DNA from: Ancylostoma caninum
Lineage: Eukaryota > Nematoda > Chromadorea > Rhabditida > Ancylostomatidae
Length of the DNA stretch: 64,000 bases
NCBI GenBank assembly: GCA_037903475.1
Contig: JBAJFG010000090.1
Coordinates: 214,310 to 278,309 of the forward strand
Direction: 5' to 3'
Shown here: piece by piece, positions 23,947 through 38,700 of the stretch
Layout of the letters: each line of letters begins with the position of its first letter
Position numbering within the stretch: the first letter of the stretch is position 1
The notes under the pieces: generated by a model
What the model was told of the DNA's origin: nothing
What the model saw: the letters and a program-made list of their open reading frames with translations, nothing else
Databases searched by the model: none
Translations under genes and position numbers: made by a program

Positions 23947-25976
23947 AGTGTCTGAGACCGTTCGTCTGAGAACGATGTTAGACTGACTTTTTTTTCAGCA
24001 AATCTCTGCTGAGGGGGGTTTACTACGGGCCCTTGATACGACTACTAAGGCTAAAGTCCTTGGGATCTACAGGCTTGGGAAATGAAAATTTCTCAGGCTC
24101 TTATGCCCATCTACGGTGCAGGCGTTAGTAACGGGGGAGAAGAGAACTAAGGGAATCACATCCACAATTACATTATGAAACAGTGAAACTTGTGCGCCAC
24201 CTCATTTTCGGTGCCGTATTTCAATTCCTACCTCTGAAGATTTGTCTCCAACTACACATTTCCAGAGGTAATGAGTGAAAAATGAACTTTCAGGGGGCAA
24301 GAGATTAGCCCCATAGATCGAAATGAAACATCTTCCTGGATTTCTTGTTAGAATTTCCTGACGACGTTTCATCAAATGGCATTACTTAGTTGTTTGCTCT
24401 TTGAATACACTGGGATTACAGCGCCACACTATTAACAATGGAAAAAAAGGAAAATGAAGCAACGAGGAGACTTCTGAAGTTGCGAACTTTGATTTTTCAA
24501 GGTTTTGAAGATGAAATATATCAATTTCCTTCCATGGAGCTGTCGCTCAACTTGGGAACTCCCCCAGTGCTCACGAAGAAACAGCTAATTTCACAATTTC
24601 TTTTCTCTCACACGTTCAGATCACAAGTTCAGATTGGCGCTTCACCACTGCTTCTCCCTTCATCTGAGACTCTAAGTTTTCTTCAGTCTTTTCCGCGAAT
24701 TAGTCCTTGTGTGAATGTGCTTGAAAAAGATCGAACATTCTGTGCATTCGTGGACTTCTGAGCTGACTTTTTTGAACCTTCCCGAGTACTTTTCTTTTCC
24801 TTCCTGTAAGTGCAAATGTTCACAAGTTCAAGACGCCCTCGTTAGATCAGTGAACCAGAAGCTATGAATTCCTGAAGGTCTTTGGGCAGCGCGAAGGGGA
24901 TCGCATTGAGCGCACCAATTTGACAGGTCAATAAGGCACCTAGATTCCTTATGTAGTTTCGTCACGTCTATTTGCATGCACAATGACCAGAAAGAGCACT
25001 GGGGGGGGAGGGAAGTGAAGCTCCAGTTCGTCTAAGGCCGCATGTTTCACCGTAAAGAGACCAAGGATGTGTGGATGATGACAAGCGTTCTCCACTTATC
25101 CACTCAATTCCGTCTCCCGAATATGATCTCTACCTGCTGAAAATCTTCTACCCACCCCAACCTCTTCCTCCCCCCACCCCACCAAATCACAGTAGAGTCC
25201 AGCATACGTTTATGTGAAGCACTGGTCGCGGGATTGCGGAAATGAAAGCAAGAACTGGCCGAAAAAAACTTGCATTGTTTTCATCGCCTGGTCTTAGCTG
25301 CCACAGTAGTGGTCGGATCTGAAAATAGTGTTAGCCTTCTACTGGTTCTAAGTCTCCACCACACTTCTCCACTATTTTTTTCCTAAAAATCGAATAATTG
25401 ATCAGTATGCAGGCGATAAAACAGGGTCCATTGTCAGAACCCAGCTAAAGTATAATATGTATAATAATGATACAATTTATAAAAAATGTTGGCTATGTAT
25501 GCCAATATGGAAGGTTGCCAATATGTATCATATCTATCATATCTCATTGGACGAATTCCAGCCCTCATCCCGAAAGCCAAGCGCACCATCTTCAGCTGAT
25601 CGCAGTCCGTGGCCGTGTCCCTACCTGGGGAACTAAAACGACAGAAAGGAATAGGGTTCCAGTGTCAAATCGGTGTACTTCTTCTGAAGCATTACAAAAC
25701 GAAATGAATCAGACATAAGTGGAGGGTGCACCTCCATCCTTAGTGATGACGTGTTTTCGTAATGGATGGCCAGACACTCGTGGATGACGCTCGCGTGGGA
25801 ATATTATGTAGATTGGAGTTCAATTGCAAAGCGACTATTGGGAATCTAATGTGGAATTAATTAAACGCCCACGCTTAAGCACTCTTATCGTAAGAAGGGT
25901 GGGCGTCAGAGGTGTACTCGCTAGCACATAGCGATTTGTGGCCTGTTGGTTTGCTAACGTATTTGTAGTTAGCTAG
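23947..25976. other. Non-coding stretch, no gene recognised
   Basis: The 107-codon frame starting at 24438 has an ATG but no recognisable domain. A G8 tract is at 25001-25008. Confidence 0.4.
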
Positions 25977-25978
25977 TA

Positions 25979-27244
25979 CAGGGTGCGGCTTAAATACTGT
26001 GTCAAACTTTGTCGCAAATTCCATCCTCATTGCGAAAAAGCTTTTCGCCCTAAATTTCATATCTGAAATTGCTATCCCTTTCTATGCATTACCTCCTCGT
26101 TTCGTAACCTCATATCAACATTGCAGTCCAAATTTGAAAAGAACCAAGATCGAGCTATGAAGCATCACCGTGCAATCTTTTTTCTTGATCGCCTATTTTT
26201 TGCAGCAATACAACTGCACCGTCCAATTTGCAGTACGATGCTCTGCTGTTGAGGGGTTGTTCCCATATACATGCCACACGGATGTCGCAGTTCTACATTT
26301 CGAGAAAATCCACGAGAAACGAACTCGTTGCAAAAATGCGGGGTAGAAGAGCTAGGTGCACACAGAGCCGTGATCTTTGCAGAGGGCGATTAATTCACTT
26401 GCTAATGAGGAAGTCTAGACGGAACACTACAAGCACTAGGAGCAGCATGTTCACAACGAAGCGCGTCAGCACGAGAGAAGGCAGAATTTAGTTATGTTAC
26501 CTTGGAGGGCCGCAAAAGTTAAGCACCTTAGGACAATGATCTTCAATGGTCTTTTTTTCAATGTGGGACAGAGCTTCATCAGCGAAAATCGCGTAGTGTA
26601 GGGTCAGTTCTCCAAGACATCAGATGGGATAGGAAAGGCCTCTCTTGCAGATCACATCTGGCCTGAATCATCACTGGAGCTGATGTTTCTGAAAGTGACC
26701 ATAAGCCTCAGGTCGACGTTGAATTAAAGTTGGGAAAACAGCCCTTTGCTGGAAAAAAGGGTAGTTTAGTAAAGAAGATATAGCTGCTAGTTCATCTATT
26801 AAAAATGGGTCCGCTAGGACAGCAGTGCTCCAAGAAACGAGGCGCAGAAGAAAAAGGGACCGTTTGTGCACCAACTCCACGAACTCATACCGGCAGAGGA
26901 ATCGTATGCAAACTTCCTTCACATCGATCGTATGGATGTGTTAACTGGTAATCGTGGAGGTGTGGACATGCGCTCCACTAAGCCACTGCTTTTACGAATC
27001 TGGGATCGCACACAGGAAAGGAGAAAGAAGAAAACCTCCGAAATTTTTTTCGGGCCTCAGTGGTCGTACATGCCCTAGGTCTAACCTCCGTCACGACGGC
27101 AGAAGGAGACTACGTTAGACGTATCCCAGTGTGTTTAATTTCTAAAAGTTTAGGTAAATAATACTGGAGAGGAATTAGAGTTTCAGCTTCTGTGACAAAA
27201 GTTATTAACAAATATTTTTGACACAGCATTTATGCCGCACCCTG
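25979..27244. mobile_element. 1.27-kb element with Tc1/mariner-like ends
   Basis: Terminal inverted repeats: CAGGGTGCGGCTTAAATACT at the left and, reading inward from the right end, CAGGGTGCGGCATAAATGCT. Similarity continues with GTGTCAAA on both (26 of about 28 bp). TA dinucleotides at 25977-25978 and 27245-27246 fit a TA target duplication, and the 1266-bp length is that of a mariner element. I could not recognise a DDE/D transposase on either strand; the longest internal frames are 83-87 codons, so it is decayed or non-autonomous. Confidence 0.7.
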
Positions 27245-27246
27245 TA

Positions 27247-29456
27247 CTTGGGAATGAAATGAAGCCGACAAATCAATAGCAAGCCGATCAATAGTTCAGG
27301 AAAATTCCACTTTGAGATAGCTATATAGTGATGCAGAACAGGAAGTTCCACTCCTTCCTCATTCTACAGGCTTGCACTGCCCTTTTTTCGAGCATTAGAA
27401 CTTTCGACTCCTTTGAAATAGAGTATTCATTTACATACATACACATATACGTGCAGCTAACATTCACTCCTCCCCCCCCCTCTACTTCCGCCCTTTTTTA
27501 CTCAGTTGCTTGCACATCAGTGTATTTGCTAGCGGATTCTTAGTAAGACCTTCGCTGGGATCTCATGAACATTTCTGTTTTCCAACTGTAGCCAAGAAAG
27601 AAGACATCCAGAAAGTAGAAAACTCCGTAAATTTCGTGAATGCTGGTAAAACTAATCCAGCGAATCGCAACCATGCATTTTGACAATCGCAGCAGTAACT
27701 GCTTAGACAGGAATTCGACTCAATCTGTATGACTGGATCTACATTTTGAGGTGGGTCTTGTACAAGCGCTATCCCCCGAGCTAATGGAAGTTACCCTAAC
27801 CTGAGTAATGGGAAAGGTAATGAGGCGAGAAACACGAATAACCTTGAAGCAAGCACAAAAATGCGATTTCTATCGTCTCCTACTTTGAAGAAGTCGCTTT
27901 TTCCTGGTTTCTGCTCTATTTTTCATGTTTAACTAAGTTCAACCAGAGAGGCTAATAGTAGAAACTAATGTTGGTCCCAAGCTCTGAGATGGCTAAGCCG
28001 AGCGTCAACTACTGTTGGTCCCCTCAAATCCTCTCCGATATCCATGGTTCCCTCTACTGATTACATAAATATATGGCCTCCGTAACTATGAAGTATTGAG
28101 ACTCATCGATGCGATCACCCTTGCCGAGGTTCGCACTCCTATAGACCTCACAGATTAAACATCGAGAAACGTCTCCCGCGTAAACAATAGTACCACCTCC
28201 ATTAGGGTTTTATCGTTCGAGAGACGGATTATCGACGGAGAGAACAACGCACTGTGCCCTCCCGACAGATATGCCTTACTTGGCAAATGTTGGGCCCAAC
28301 TATGCTCTCTCGCTGTTGTCTGTGCTAGTTCTAGCTCTGTTCCCTCGAAGCTGCGCATGCACTCCGCTGCCGTGCTTGACCTATAAGCATTCCGACATGG
28401 ACGCGGCTGTTAAGTTCACGTCGGAGTGAAAGGAAATCCGTCGTACTTGTCAATCACATGATGATGCATTGCATTCGATTCCCTGTGCTATTTTTGAGAA
28501 ATTCTTAGGTCCGCAAATATTCTGGATGCGAATCGAAACGTTATATCCTCTGCCCATATTACATAGGAAACGCCACAACTCTCACGAAATCCCGTACCAC
28601 CGTGTGCCCACCTTCAACCCGCGGTTGAAATTCGGCATGTCTCATGGTGGGTGCACCAAGGGATTGATAAAATCGGTGGGCTAACGCTGCAATAAGTGGG
28701 GAAGAAAACCGAAATCGGGGACGACGGTGAGATGTCCGGGGGATAGCTGTGAGTCCACTGCCAGCTGGGGGTCAACACTGGGATAACGGTGGACTCATCC
28801 TGGTACGAAAGTTCATAGCACTTGTCAGTTAGATATCAAAGTTCCCTGCAAAGCAACATTGGCAATATCATCAGCACGAGAAGCAGCTTTGGAACAGAAA
28901 ATCCGTTTTCCTTCTAAATCGCAGCTAAATTTTCCGCATTTGCAGCAAAACGACCTAATCAAGCAGTAAACCCTAAAGATGGCAGATAGCAGGCAAATTC
29001 ATTAAGGATAGCTACTCAAATGCGCTCTAGAACATCAAAAGTGAGCAAGTCCGCCATGAGAACATCTTTCTGGATAATTGGCGGTAGCTAAGTTGTACGT
29101 TAGGGAACTTCCAAAGAGCGATCACACATCCCGCCAATTTCTTTAAAAATCGCCTTCGATAATCCTAGGCAAGCCTTTGGATATCCTCTTCCATGAAATT
29201 GAGTCCCCCAATCCAGATTTATGCCATGCCATCTGAGGAAACTGACTCACAGTTTGGCATTTTTTTAGCTTCACCTTCTCTGTGCACTCTCCTAATGACA
29301 GAAATCCTTTCCAGTTGCTGGCTGGACTCCATACTCCCCTCAGAGCCTATGAATAGCATTCCATGACTCATTCCGGAATCACTTATCTTCCCTACAAATT
29401 CCGACATTTCAATTTGCCGAGAACTACTTCTGCACTCGCTGTGTATGAGTCAATAG
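27247..29456. other. Non-coding stretch between the mariner-like element and SF3B3
   Basis: Contains a C9 tract at 27472-27480 and a GT/CG-rich segment near 28600-28800. No exon recognised. Confidence 0.4.
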
Positions 29457-29717
29457 TTTATTACCAACAAACGAAGAGCATCTACATCCAGCGTTTCAAT
29501 AAACTGTCTCTACACCACGGAACAACCACTAACAACAAATAAAACGCTGGACAAATCGCCAAACAGCTGTCGCGTAAACACAAGCAACAGCTCGTAACAA
29601 CATCATGAATATATTACAACAATTGTACGGGAGCAACAACGAACATGTTTGTATTCGTCGTCATCAGAGACCATGAACTTGATGACAACAGAGCGAGCGG
29701 CCCTGGTCGAACTCCTC
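29457..29717 (-). other. SF3B3: Probable SF3B3 3' UTR with poly(A) signal
   Basis: Minus-strand sequence after the TAA. The first canonical AATAAA seen is at 29462-29457, about 255 nt after the stop. No other coding signal seen. Confidence 0.5.
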
Positions 29718-29762
29718 TTAGAACGCGTACCTCGTGCGAATGTCTTCCAGCTTCTTTGAGAT
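29718..29762 (-). CDS. SF3B3: SF3B3 last exon (14 codons plus stop)
   Basis: Acceptor CTGTTGCAG. It encodes [14 protein letters not shown] followed by TAA, matching the conserved SF3B3 carboxyl terminus. It is too short to show up as its own open frame and was found by reading for the expected terminus 919 nt beyond the previous exon. Confidence 0.95.
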   Translation of the reverse strand: MSKKLEDIRTRYAF

Positions 29763-32700
29763 CTGCAACAGCTTTGCCGTGCAATTGCGTGCTTAATACG
29801 AGTTCAGAAAATGCAATGTTCAAGGATTAATTAGCAATTGCTTCAATCTAAGGGCTTCCAAAATAGAATTTAGCTTTTACGTAGTTTTTTGAAGTTGGGA
29901 GAGCATGCAAAATTTTTTGTCATCATCTTCAAAAACGTTTTTTTTCTACAAATATTAGGGTGCTGAATTGGGAATAGGCGTTCTCATGTGGATCATCTCT
30001 TTTTCTGAATACGATACAGCATAATCGCAACCAAAATTCATCCAGAATTATTGGTATCAGTGACCGTTCGCCACCTTCCACGCTGAAAGTTCTCTCCTGA
30101 AGCCGTTGCTGTGGGGATCCAGCCAGGTGACAGCAAATACTCTACGGATGCGTTAGGAAACCTGTGGATGTACTCCGTCCACTTTTACCCCTTTGAATGC
30201 TATAAAACGCGGGAAAAAATTCCACAATTTTGGCCGATAGTTCCACGAAATTTTCTAAAAGTCAAGAATCGAAGGTTATTTCATCATTAAACAACCAAAA
30301 ACCGCCGTTTCAGATAATATCAAATGTTTGAGGACAGGTGTTTGGTAACACTTTCACTAAGGTAAGAAAAGGCCGCACGCATTTCCAATTCACCATTCTG
30401 AAAAAAGTACCACTGGAGAAGTAAGAAAGAAATGTTTTAGAAAGATTATACGGAATAGTATTACAAGGCTATATGAGATTTAGATCAATACAAATGTATC
30501 TACGTAAATGAAGATTAGATAAAAAATTTTCACACAGGCACAAACGTTTGGCATATCCGTAGAGGAAGAATTTATTGAAGGAAAATTTTAAAAAAGAAAT
30601 ATGGTAGAAATAAATCTCTAATTCACTTGTTTCTGGTGGGGGCGGGAGGGGGGGGGGTTGAGATGAAACTGGAAAACCAACCTCGCTAGTTGTCCTGTCT
30701 AGACCTTCAGTCACTTCTCGCTGAGCTGCTGCATCCATTAAACCGAACTGTTCGCAAAGGTCGCCATCGATGACATTCTAAATTTTGAAATTTGAGAAAA
30801 AAGTCGAAAAAAATGAGAGTGCCACGAAATCCAATGCAGCAAAACTTCACATCATTAGAAAAAGGAAATCTAAAGGAGCTCCCAACCTTGCACGGGTGAT
30901 AATACGACCTAAACGCCAAGTGATCTCGTCCACATAACGGCGGGAAGTTCGCTCGAACGTGCATCTCGAGGTTTTGGAAGAAGTCGTACTCCTAAAACAC
31001 AAAGAACTGAACGGATTTCAATGATGTATGATTCAGGAGCAGCTTGTTGGAAATAATAGCATTAAAAAGAATAAAAAGTAGACTATCCTAACAGCTTGGA
31101 GCTCCACTAAGTAAAAGAGGCCATTTCTCCTAATTCGAATACCTTTTTTCACATCTTCCTACTCAAACCCTTTTCTTGGAAGAACCAAGTCTCTCGCGTT
31201 TCACCCCTGTTTCAACTGCGCTCACCAAATGCCACCAAGAATCCCCTTTTGAAAACACAAATGTTTATGGCTATGTAGTCTTCGACTATCCGTTGCCATG
31301 TGTAAATTCAAGGAACTTTACTAACAGAATCCTAAGCGGAAACAGAAAGTGTATCGCTACAAAGGATTCGTTTGTTCCTCGTTGTTTTCGCTTGAGCCAA
31401 GTGCTATGCAAGTCGTGGCTCGTGGCCTTTCCCCAAATGAGCGTGTTTATCTCCTTCGAGAGAATGTCCTCCAATAATTATAGTTCTACATACTCCTCCT
31501 GTTGAATATGCATTAATCCAGAAAAACAAGCCATAAAAGCAACACATGTGACATAACATCAAAACATCATGAATAGTATACATTGATATGAAAACCTAGT
31601 TACATTGAAAACTGCTGAGAAGCATTCAAGCGTGCAATTTGGTCGGACTTCTAACGCTCTTAAATTCTCTCCTTCTTCATTTCGATCAAAATCCTATCTT
31701 GTTCGTTTGTTCATTACGATCCTCTATTTTAGCCTGCGGCGCGATTCATGAACGTCCCTGATAAAGTTCCGAGCTTTGAGCTCATTCAGGAAGAGGACTG
31801 ATTCCTCTACTAAATGAATATAAAAATCTTTTACCTTCCGTAACAATACTTGTTTTTCCTGACATTGGTCCATTTTTACCCCGGGGAACTGTTCTGCCTA
31901 CCTTTACCTTCCTAATAACGTTGATATGTCAAAGTACTTCTGGGTAACTAGGTAGGTTCAGTGGCTTTGGTGAACCACAACTTTCCGAAATCCCAGCAAA
32001 CCCCTACCTTCAAAGCCTCGCATTGATCAGCACAAAGACTCCTGTGAACCCTCTGCCAAAAACCGTAATACGCTTACAGCGTTCTATGCTCCCTTAAGTG
32101 GATTTAGCAACGTTCTTATATTTTTCACTTTTCAAAACTGCCTTTCGCTGCCTTGCAAAGGTGCTAATTTAATTCCGGAAACAAGAAATGTTCAAGAGAT
32201 CAAAAATACAAAACCAAGGATGAGCACAAAAAATCCTGACGTAGGAACCCTGTGCGAAAGCTGTCTAGCAGCTGCCATTTTCGATCGTTTCCATCTCAAC
32301 ACTAATCTAAGCCAGCTTCCTATACTATTTACTATGCGGATAGCATGTCTCACATTTCTCCGTTTTCATTTCTTAGGATCCATATTACGTATCGAATACA
32401 TTTCGGACCTTAAAAACATATCCAATATAAAACCACAAAGTACAGCGCTATCGAAGAAGTCGAACATTCCCTTTCGCAAATTCACAAGCTGCACTTCAAG
32501 GAGCACAGCCATATGTGACTTTATTGCATAGCAAATGTGCCAAACATGTCCGAAGGCGCTAAGTCCGTCAACTTCTTGCCTCGTTCACATGACTGCTGCA
32601 GCGAAGCGAACAATTCTCAAAAAAGAAACTGGCAGAAGTGACGGAAGAATAGACGTTCTTGCTCGACGGAGATTGAATGAAGGCAAGAATCAGAAAACAT

Positions 32701-35700
32701 TTGGTAAACATGCCCCGAAAGCGGAAATGTGAAACAAACCTATTGCTGTTCAACTAGGGGAGGGGGGAATTTACCACCAGATTCAAAGATGTCCAACGAC
32801 AGAAGCCTAGGGAAGGGAGTGTTTTCAGCATAAGATGGGCAACCGCTCAAAAAAGTCTGCAATTAGTAGAATGGGCCTCTCATTTCTCCCTTGAATGCTT
32901 CTGGAAAATGCCTCGGAACGTCTGTGTTTCACTGGAAGTACGTTCTTCTTGGCACAGTCCCACCTCAGGATCATTTCCAGGATTTTTAAATGGAACAATC
33001 GCCGCTGAACACAGTCGTATAGATGATCCCGAGCAAAAAAAAAAAGACCAAAAAATCGCCTTTTAACACACTTTTAGGGGAGCATTGGGGCGGAGCTTAC
33101 GCGCAAGTACGAGAGTTCCGCACCATGCATTACCATGCCAAAATTTCCGTCCGGCAAGGAGTAGGGGAGGTAGCATGTGTGAAATTCCCTCACCATTTAG
33201 TCATCCGCTTCCTATGAGTGCAGCACCTAACAAAGGAGTGCATGGTGCGGAAATCTCGCACTTAGACCTTAACCTTAACTCCATCCAAGAACTCCACATA
33301 AAAAAGAGGTTGTTCAAACGGATTTTTAATACATTTGCACAGAATCACACGTAACATTGTGATCATCGCCTCCTGGGTATTCCAGTTGTACGAAAATCCG
33401 GTTATTACAAATTCCGAATCGTTTCTGAGATAAAAATATACATTTAGCATTTTTCATGCAATTATATACATCCAGTGTTGTTTAATTCAATTGTACGCAT
33501 CGAATGTTTTCTATTTCTGCAAGCCCACACGTTGACTTAATAGCGTGTACAATTCTATATCCCATCATTGACAACAATATAACCCTCATTCACTGTTTAC
33601 GACTACGTAGACGACACCCACGCTAATTTTCGATCTTGCTGGATGTCGTCATATTTTTGCGAAACAAACATATATTCACAGGCAACTATCTTTATCGAAT
33701 TACTAGTAATTTTCGCACACGATGTAGATTTCGCTACGAGTCGCAGGTGGAACCTACGTCTCCGTTCAGCTGCACGCCTTCTTTTCGCCCAACTGCTGAG
33801 CTAATAGCTTCGTACAACGTGCAAAACACCGTCAAAGGGATAAAAACAATTAAGCGCTATGGACATTCCTCATATTTACGGCCCAAGGATAGTTTCCACA
33901 CAAATGTTCTGCAGAAACCGATAATAGAGGACTAGAACAGCAATGAACGTTCAGAATCATTTGCAATTCTGCTGTTGCTGACGTGAGCAACGAGAAAACA
34001 GTGAGAAAATTCTGCAATGAGCAAATTTGCGCCGGTAGCCGGATCGTGAACATTCCCAAGAAGACTGTAATCTAACCGCTTTCCCCAAGTAGAGTTCTCT
34101 AAATAAAATGGATATAGAATGCCGGTCAATCTCTTCCGCAACAATGACCCCCCCCCCCCCACTTTTTTGCAATGACCTCCCCCCCCCCCTCCCGTTTGGT
34201 CTGTCACGTCGCATAATGTACGCAGCGCGGCAGACCAACTGGGTACCGCGCTTGCTGGGCTTCGCTGGTATTGATGTTTTGCTTATGATTTCCACTGTTT
34301 TTCCATGCATCTTTATTTTAGTTCTGAAAAAAAGCATAAGCAAAACTTCGATACTTGCAACGCTTAGCAACCACAGTGCTCAGCTGGTTTGCCGCGCCGC
34401 CTGGATGATGCATTGCGGTAGACCAGATAGGCAGGTTTCTTACATTTGTCGAGTTACTAGTAATTTTCGCACCAACCGTGCATACTCACATGGTAATGCA
34501 CGTTTTATCTCAACCCGGTTAGTTCTTACTAGGGAATGATATTTGGTCAGTATGGCCATCCTTAACGAGATGTTTCCAAAATTTCCAAAACTGGCAGAAC
34601 AACACTGTAGCCTATCTGTGCGAGTAACGCCAGTCATGTATGAGCAGGAAGCTTAGAGTCTTCCCGGAACTTTCATGAATCCTGCCATAGATGATTTCTA
34701 CCCATAGATTTCAGCAGAGGCTTCCAGGTCTTACCGACCTCATCTCTTCCCCGACCACCGCAGCACCACGTGTACGTCCAAATCAGACAAGTGGTGGTAA
34801 ACAGCCTGACACGGCCTCCGAATGAGGCTGTGAACATGATGTGGAGGGTGGCGGAGACAAAAGACAACTAGACTCACAGCGCGCATGAGCGTCGAGATCG
34901 TCGCAACACAACACCTATATCGGATTACGTTGCAGTTGGCACATCGTGCGTCGCTGCCGATGCCGTCGCCGCCACGTCCACTCCGTCTCTCTGGAGGCAT
35001 TTTATCCGTTTTTACTCGGAGCACAAGCATTGTGCCGCTTATGACGCATCCAGAACATATAAAATATATTTCCATGAATATGCTCAGGAATCAACTAGCT
35101 AATTAGCGCATGGCCGCCGCTCCACCCACGTATCATATCCAAAACAAGCCAGTAATATCCACAGTCTAGTGGGATTAGTGCCTACTTTGCTTGTCTATTC
35201 ATATATCCCTGTGTCCATTGAGCACCTTTCTGCAGACAACAGCAAGCGTGTGATTACGCAAGGTGCAATCACGCGATAATGCACACGTTCGTCTCGAGCA
35301 GTGCAGTTCTGAGAAACGTCTACTTCGTGCACGAGTAGAGCGGGACAACACGTAGCACGCAATTTTGCGACAAGTGGAGTTCCCGAATTGTTGATGCCCA
35401 ACTTGCTCCACGTGTAAACACCACCACGAAAACGTCGCTTCAGAATTCTGCGAACGATTACGCGAAAGCAGGCGAAGAGGCCCTGTTTAGACAAAGCCAA
35501 GCCACCATAACTTGTTGACGTTATTGTTGTAGCTTTTACTTCGCATGCTGAGGCCGAAACGAATTGACGTGTCAAACTGGAAGAAAAATCTCTTCTGCGA
35601 AGAAAGCACATACAAAGCACATAAGCGAGTGTTTTTGTTTTGGTCTCGCCTCCTCTTTAACTATTGGAAAATGAATTCAGAAGGGAGCGAATCGTGCCTG

Positions 35701-38700
35701 CCGCCAAAACACATCCACATCTCTCACATGTATTTCGAGATTTTCTCGTTATCCGTCTTCTACTCGTTCTTCTAGATGCTTCTAATGCTTCTAATTCTAA
35801 TCCATGCTTCTACCTCCAAATCTGAGGATGACACGCTTCGAAATTAGAAATCAATACCATTCAATGAGCTGATTTGAACATTGCTAGTGCCAATTCTCGT
35901 GGATGAACTGTGACCAAATCAACAGCTGATTGGAAAGTTATCGAGGAATGTGGCATCAAGCATCACTGTTGCTCCGACAATTTCGCCTTCGATACGCACT
36001 GATTGTAGTCCATGTGAGATCCATCACCGCTCATCCACAATCAATACGTATCAAAAGTGAAGCCGATGGCGCCAGGGCATCGCTAAGTGTTACACTCCTC
36101 AACGACTATGCTGGTAGCTACACTCACCAGAACTGATGCAATAGTGGCTTTCTGTCACAACTACAAACCTTCTTGTAATCATCTATTTAGAATTGTTAAC
36201 AACAAGAAGAACGTAGAAATTCTCCATTTAGCTTTTACCATATATCTACGAGGCTTTCACGCCCTCTCAATGTATCAAATGATCACATCCACTAAAATTG
36301 TTTTGGTTGCGAAATTCTGGGGTACCGTTAACATCACTCTTTGATACGCATTGATTGTAGTCCATGTGAGATCCATCGTCTCCCATCCACAATCAATACG
36401 TACCGAAAGTGAAGCCGACCGCGGCAGGGCAACGCTAGCGGCAGTCTTCTGTCGCTAACTACGCTATTCGCTGTAAGACAGTGTCTCAATTCAAAAACGT
36501 TTTCAGGATTTCTTTCAAAGTAAGAATGTTTAGGGAACGCTGATCACAATTGTGCGCATCATTTCTCTAAAAAATGCAGTAAACCCGTTTCTGAGTCAAT
36601 TCTTCTGTGAAGAATTTGGTTTGCCTACTAAGATATCTGTGACGAGGCTGCGCAGCTAGTTATATCGATTATTGGCACGTAGCACGTCCTTGTGGCAGAT
36701 ATCCCAATGGCCACCTCCGAATGTTCACAAAAGAAGGGTGTCAGGAACGGATTTTTTTTTTTTTTTTTGAGAAACCATGTATACCTTTGTGATTAGTGTC
36801 ATCTGGAGATTTTGCTCATAAGAATATCAAAGAAAATACTGAGGTATCGCACGCCTTTAACGCTATTTTCTCACCATTACCTGATCAAACAAGACCTTAT
36901 TACCAAATCTAACGTAGTTCTCACTAAAACTATGAGTTCTAGTGAGAATGGAAAACATATACTTGACGGTTAAGGCAATTAAATCCCGTACAAAGCTTTT
37001 CCAGAAAAAAAAATCTGTCAGCAGCCCCGGACACTTAGCTCAAAGCCCAGCAGTTCCTTTTCTCCGACTCCGTATCACAACAATAGAGTAGCGCCTCTAG
37101 CATTCTGTACTTCTGACACTGCTTCAGACGAAGAATCTACAAACATGGAGCATCTAATGAAATTGGCAACACATGCTCAACAGACATCGGTCAGCTTGTC
37201 GTCGTCCACTATTTTACTCAGGAATGAGGTGCCACGTAGAGATCAGAAATCTCCTTCATCAATGAATTGTACTACTAAATAACGCCGTAAAAAGTCTATT
37301 ACTCTGCCAATTTATTCATTTACAAGGACATGTTACCGACTACTTATCCTAACAATAGAGGGGATTTATGGAACATTAACGAGTAGAACCCTGATCTCCG
37401 AGACCTCGTTGCTGAAAAGGTTCTCCCTCATTCAAAGAGGGCACAACCTTTCGCGCTGATGTTTGCTTTAACTTTCAGCTAATTCCATAAACAGCTCGCC
37501 ATGTGGCATATCTCCCTGACTATTGAATGCATTTCATCAAGGAAATAGCCAAACAGCTTGTATAAAAATATCCTGCTCTTCACATGAAGCTATTTTCATA
37601 CTTTCGTAGCTTTGTTTCAACTTTCGTTGTGTTGGAGTGCATAACATCATATACCAGCGAATCAAAATGGAGCGCATGATTCTTTACGAAAGAGCCGGAG
37701 AAATCGACATGTCTACTGAGAGATCTACCACAAAAAAGTGCAATCGATCGATGGCATCTTAGTGGTAGATGTCTCGTATTTGCATCATCAACTCTTCACG
37801 TAACAAGGTGCATAAAACGGGTTTTTCTGCATTTTTGTGAGGAATCAAGGAAAGCATTGTGATCAGCGTCTTCGGAAGATATCTTTTTTATGCGGACATT
37901 TCAGAAACAGTTCTGACGTAAGACACTATCTCAGTAAGTGACTTAGCCACAGGACGAGGATCAAATGATAACTTTGAAAGTAATCCCTACGTATTGAACA
38001 ATTTACGAGCATTAGGCATACGAACTTGTTTATCATTTCCTAAATTTCGAAATATTTGCCCAGACCGGCAATATTTGACCATGGATTTTCACCAATTTCC
38101 GGAGAGATTTCAAAAGAGCACTGGTTTTTCAATGAAGTTTATTCAGTTGCATTGTTTTCCTAATGGTGGTCTTCGGAACTTTCACGACGGCACAGATTAC
38201 CAGTGTTCTATCACTTTAGAAGCATTCAATATTTTGTAAACCTATGAAACCAAAACCTTAGAAAGATCGCATCTGCCAACGAATCCCTCAACTTTCTGCT
38301 CAAGTCTCCAGAAGATTTATTCCGTCTTCCCCCTTTCGTTCCTTCCTTGTCTTATAACTGTTCCACTCCTTTTATGTGCTGCATTAACCAGCAACTCTGG
38401 GCGGAAAATGACCGAGTAAGTCCTTCCGAAATCCCGAAAAGCACTGGTGACGTAATTGTAACATATCACGATCCACTCATACCCTATCATCAAATGTCGC
38501 TAATTGGTTGCAGCCAGCCAATAATTCCCCCGAGGGACCTCAGCGGGAACAACCCATGAGAGACCAAACATCAAGCATAACCTTTTTAGGAAGCGTCTCT
38601 TCGATTCCGAGCTGACCATTGCTCATTTTTCCAGATCAATTTCCAGCAATTATGACTGGCAGATGTCTGCTAGACGAAAACTGACTGGACGAGCAAAGCA

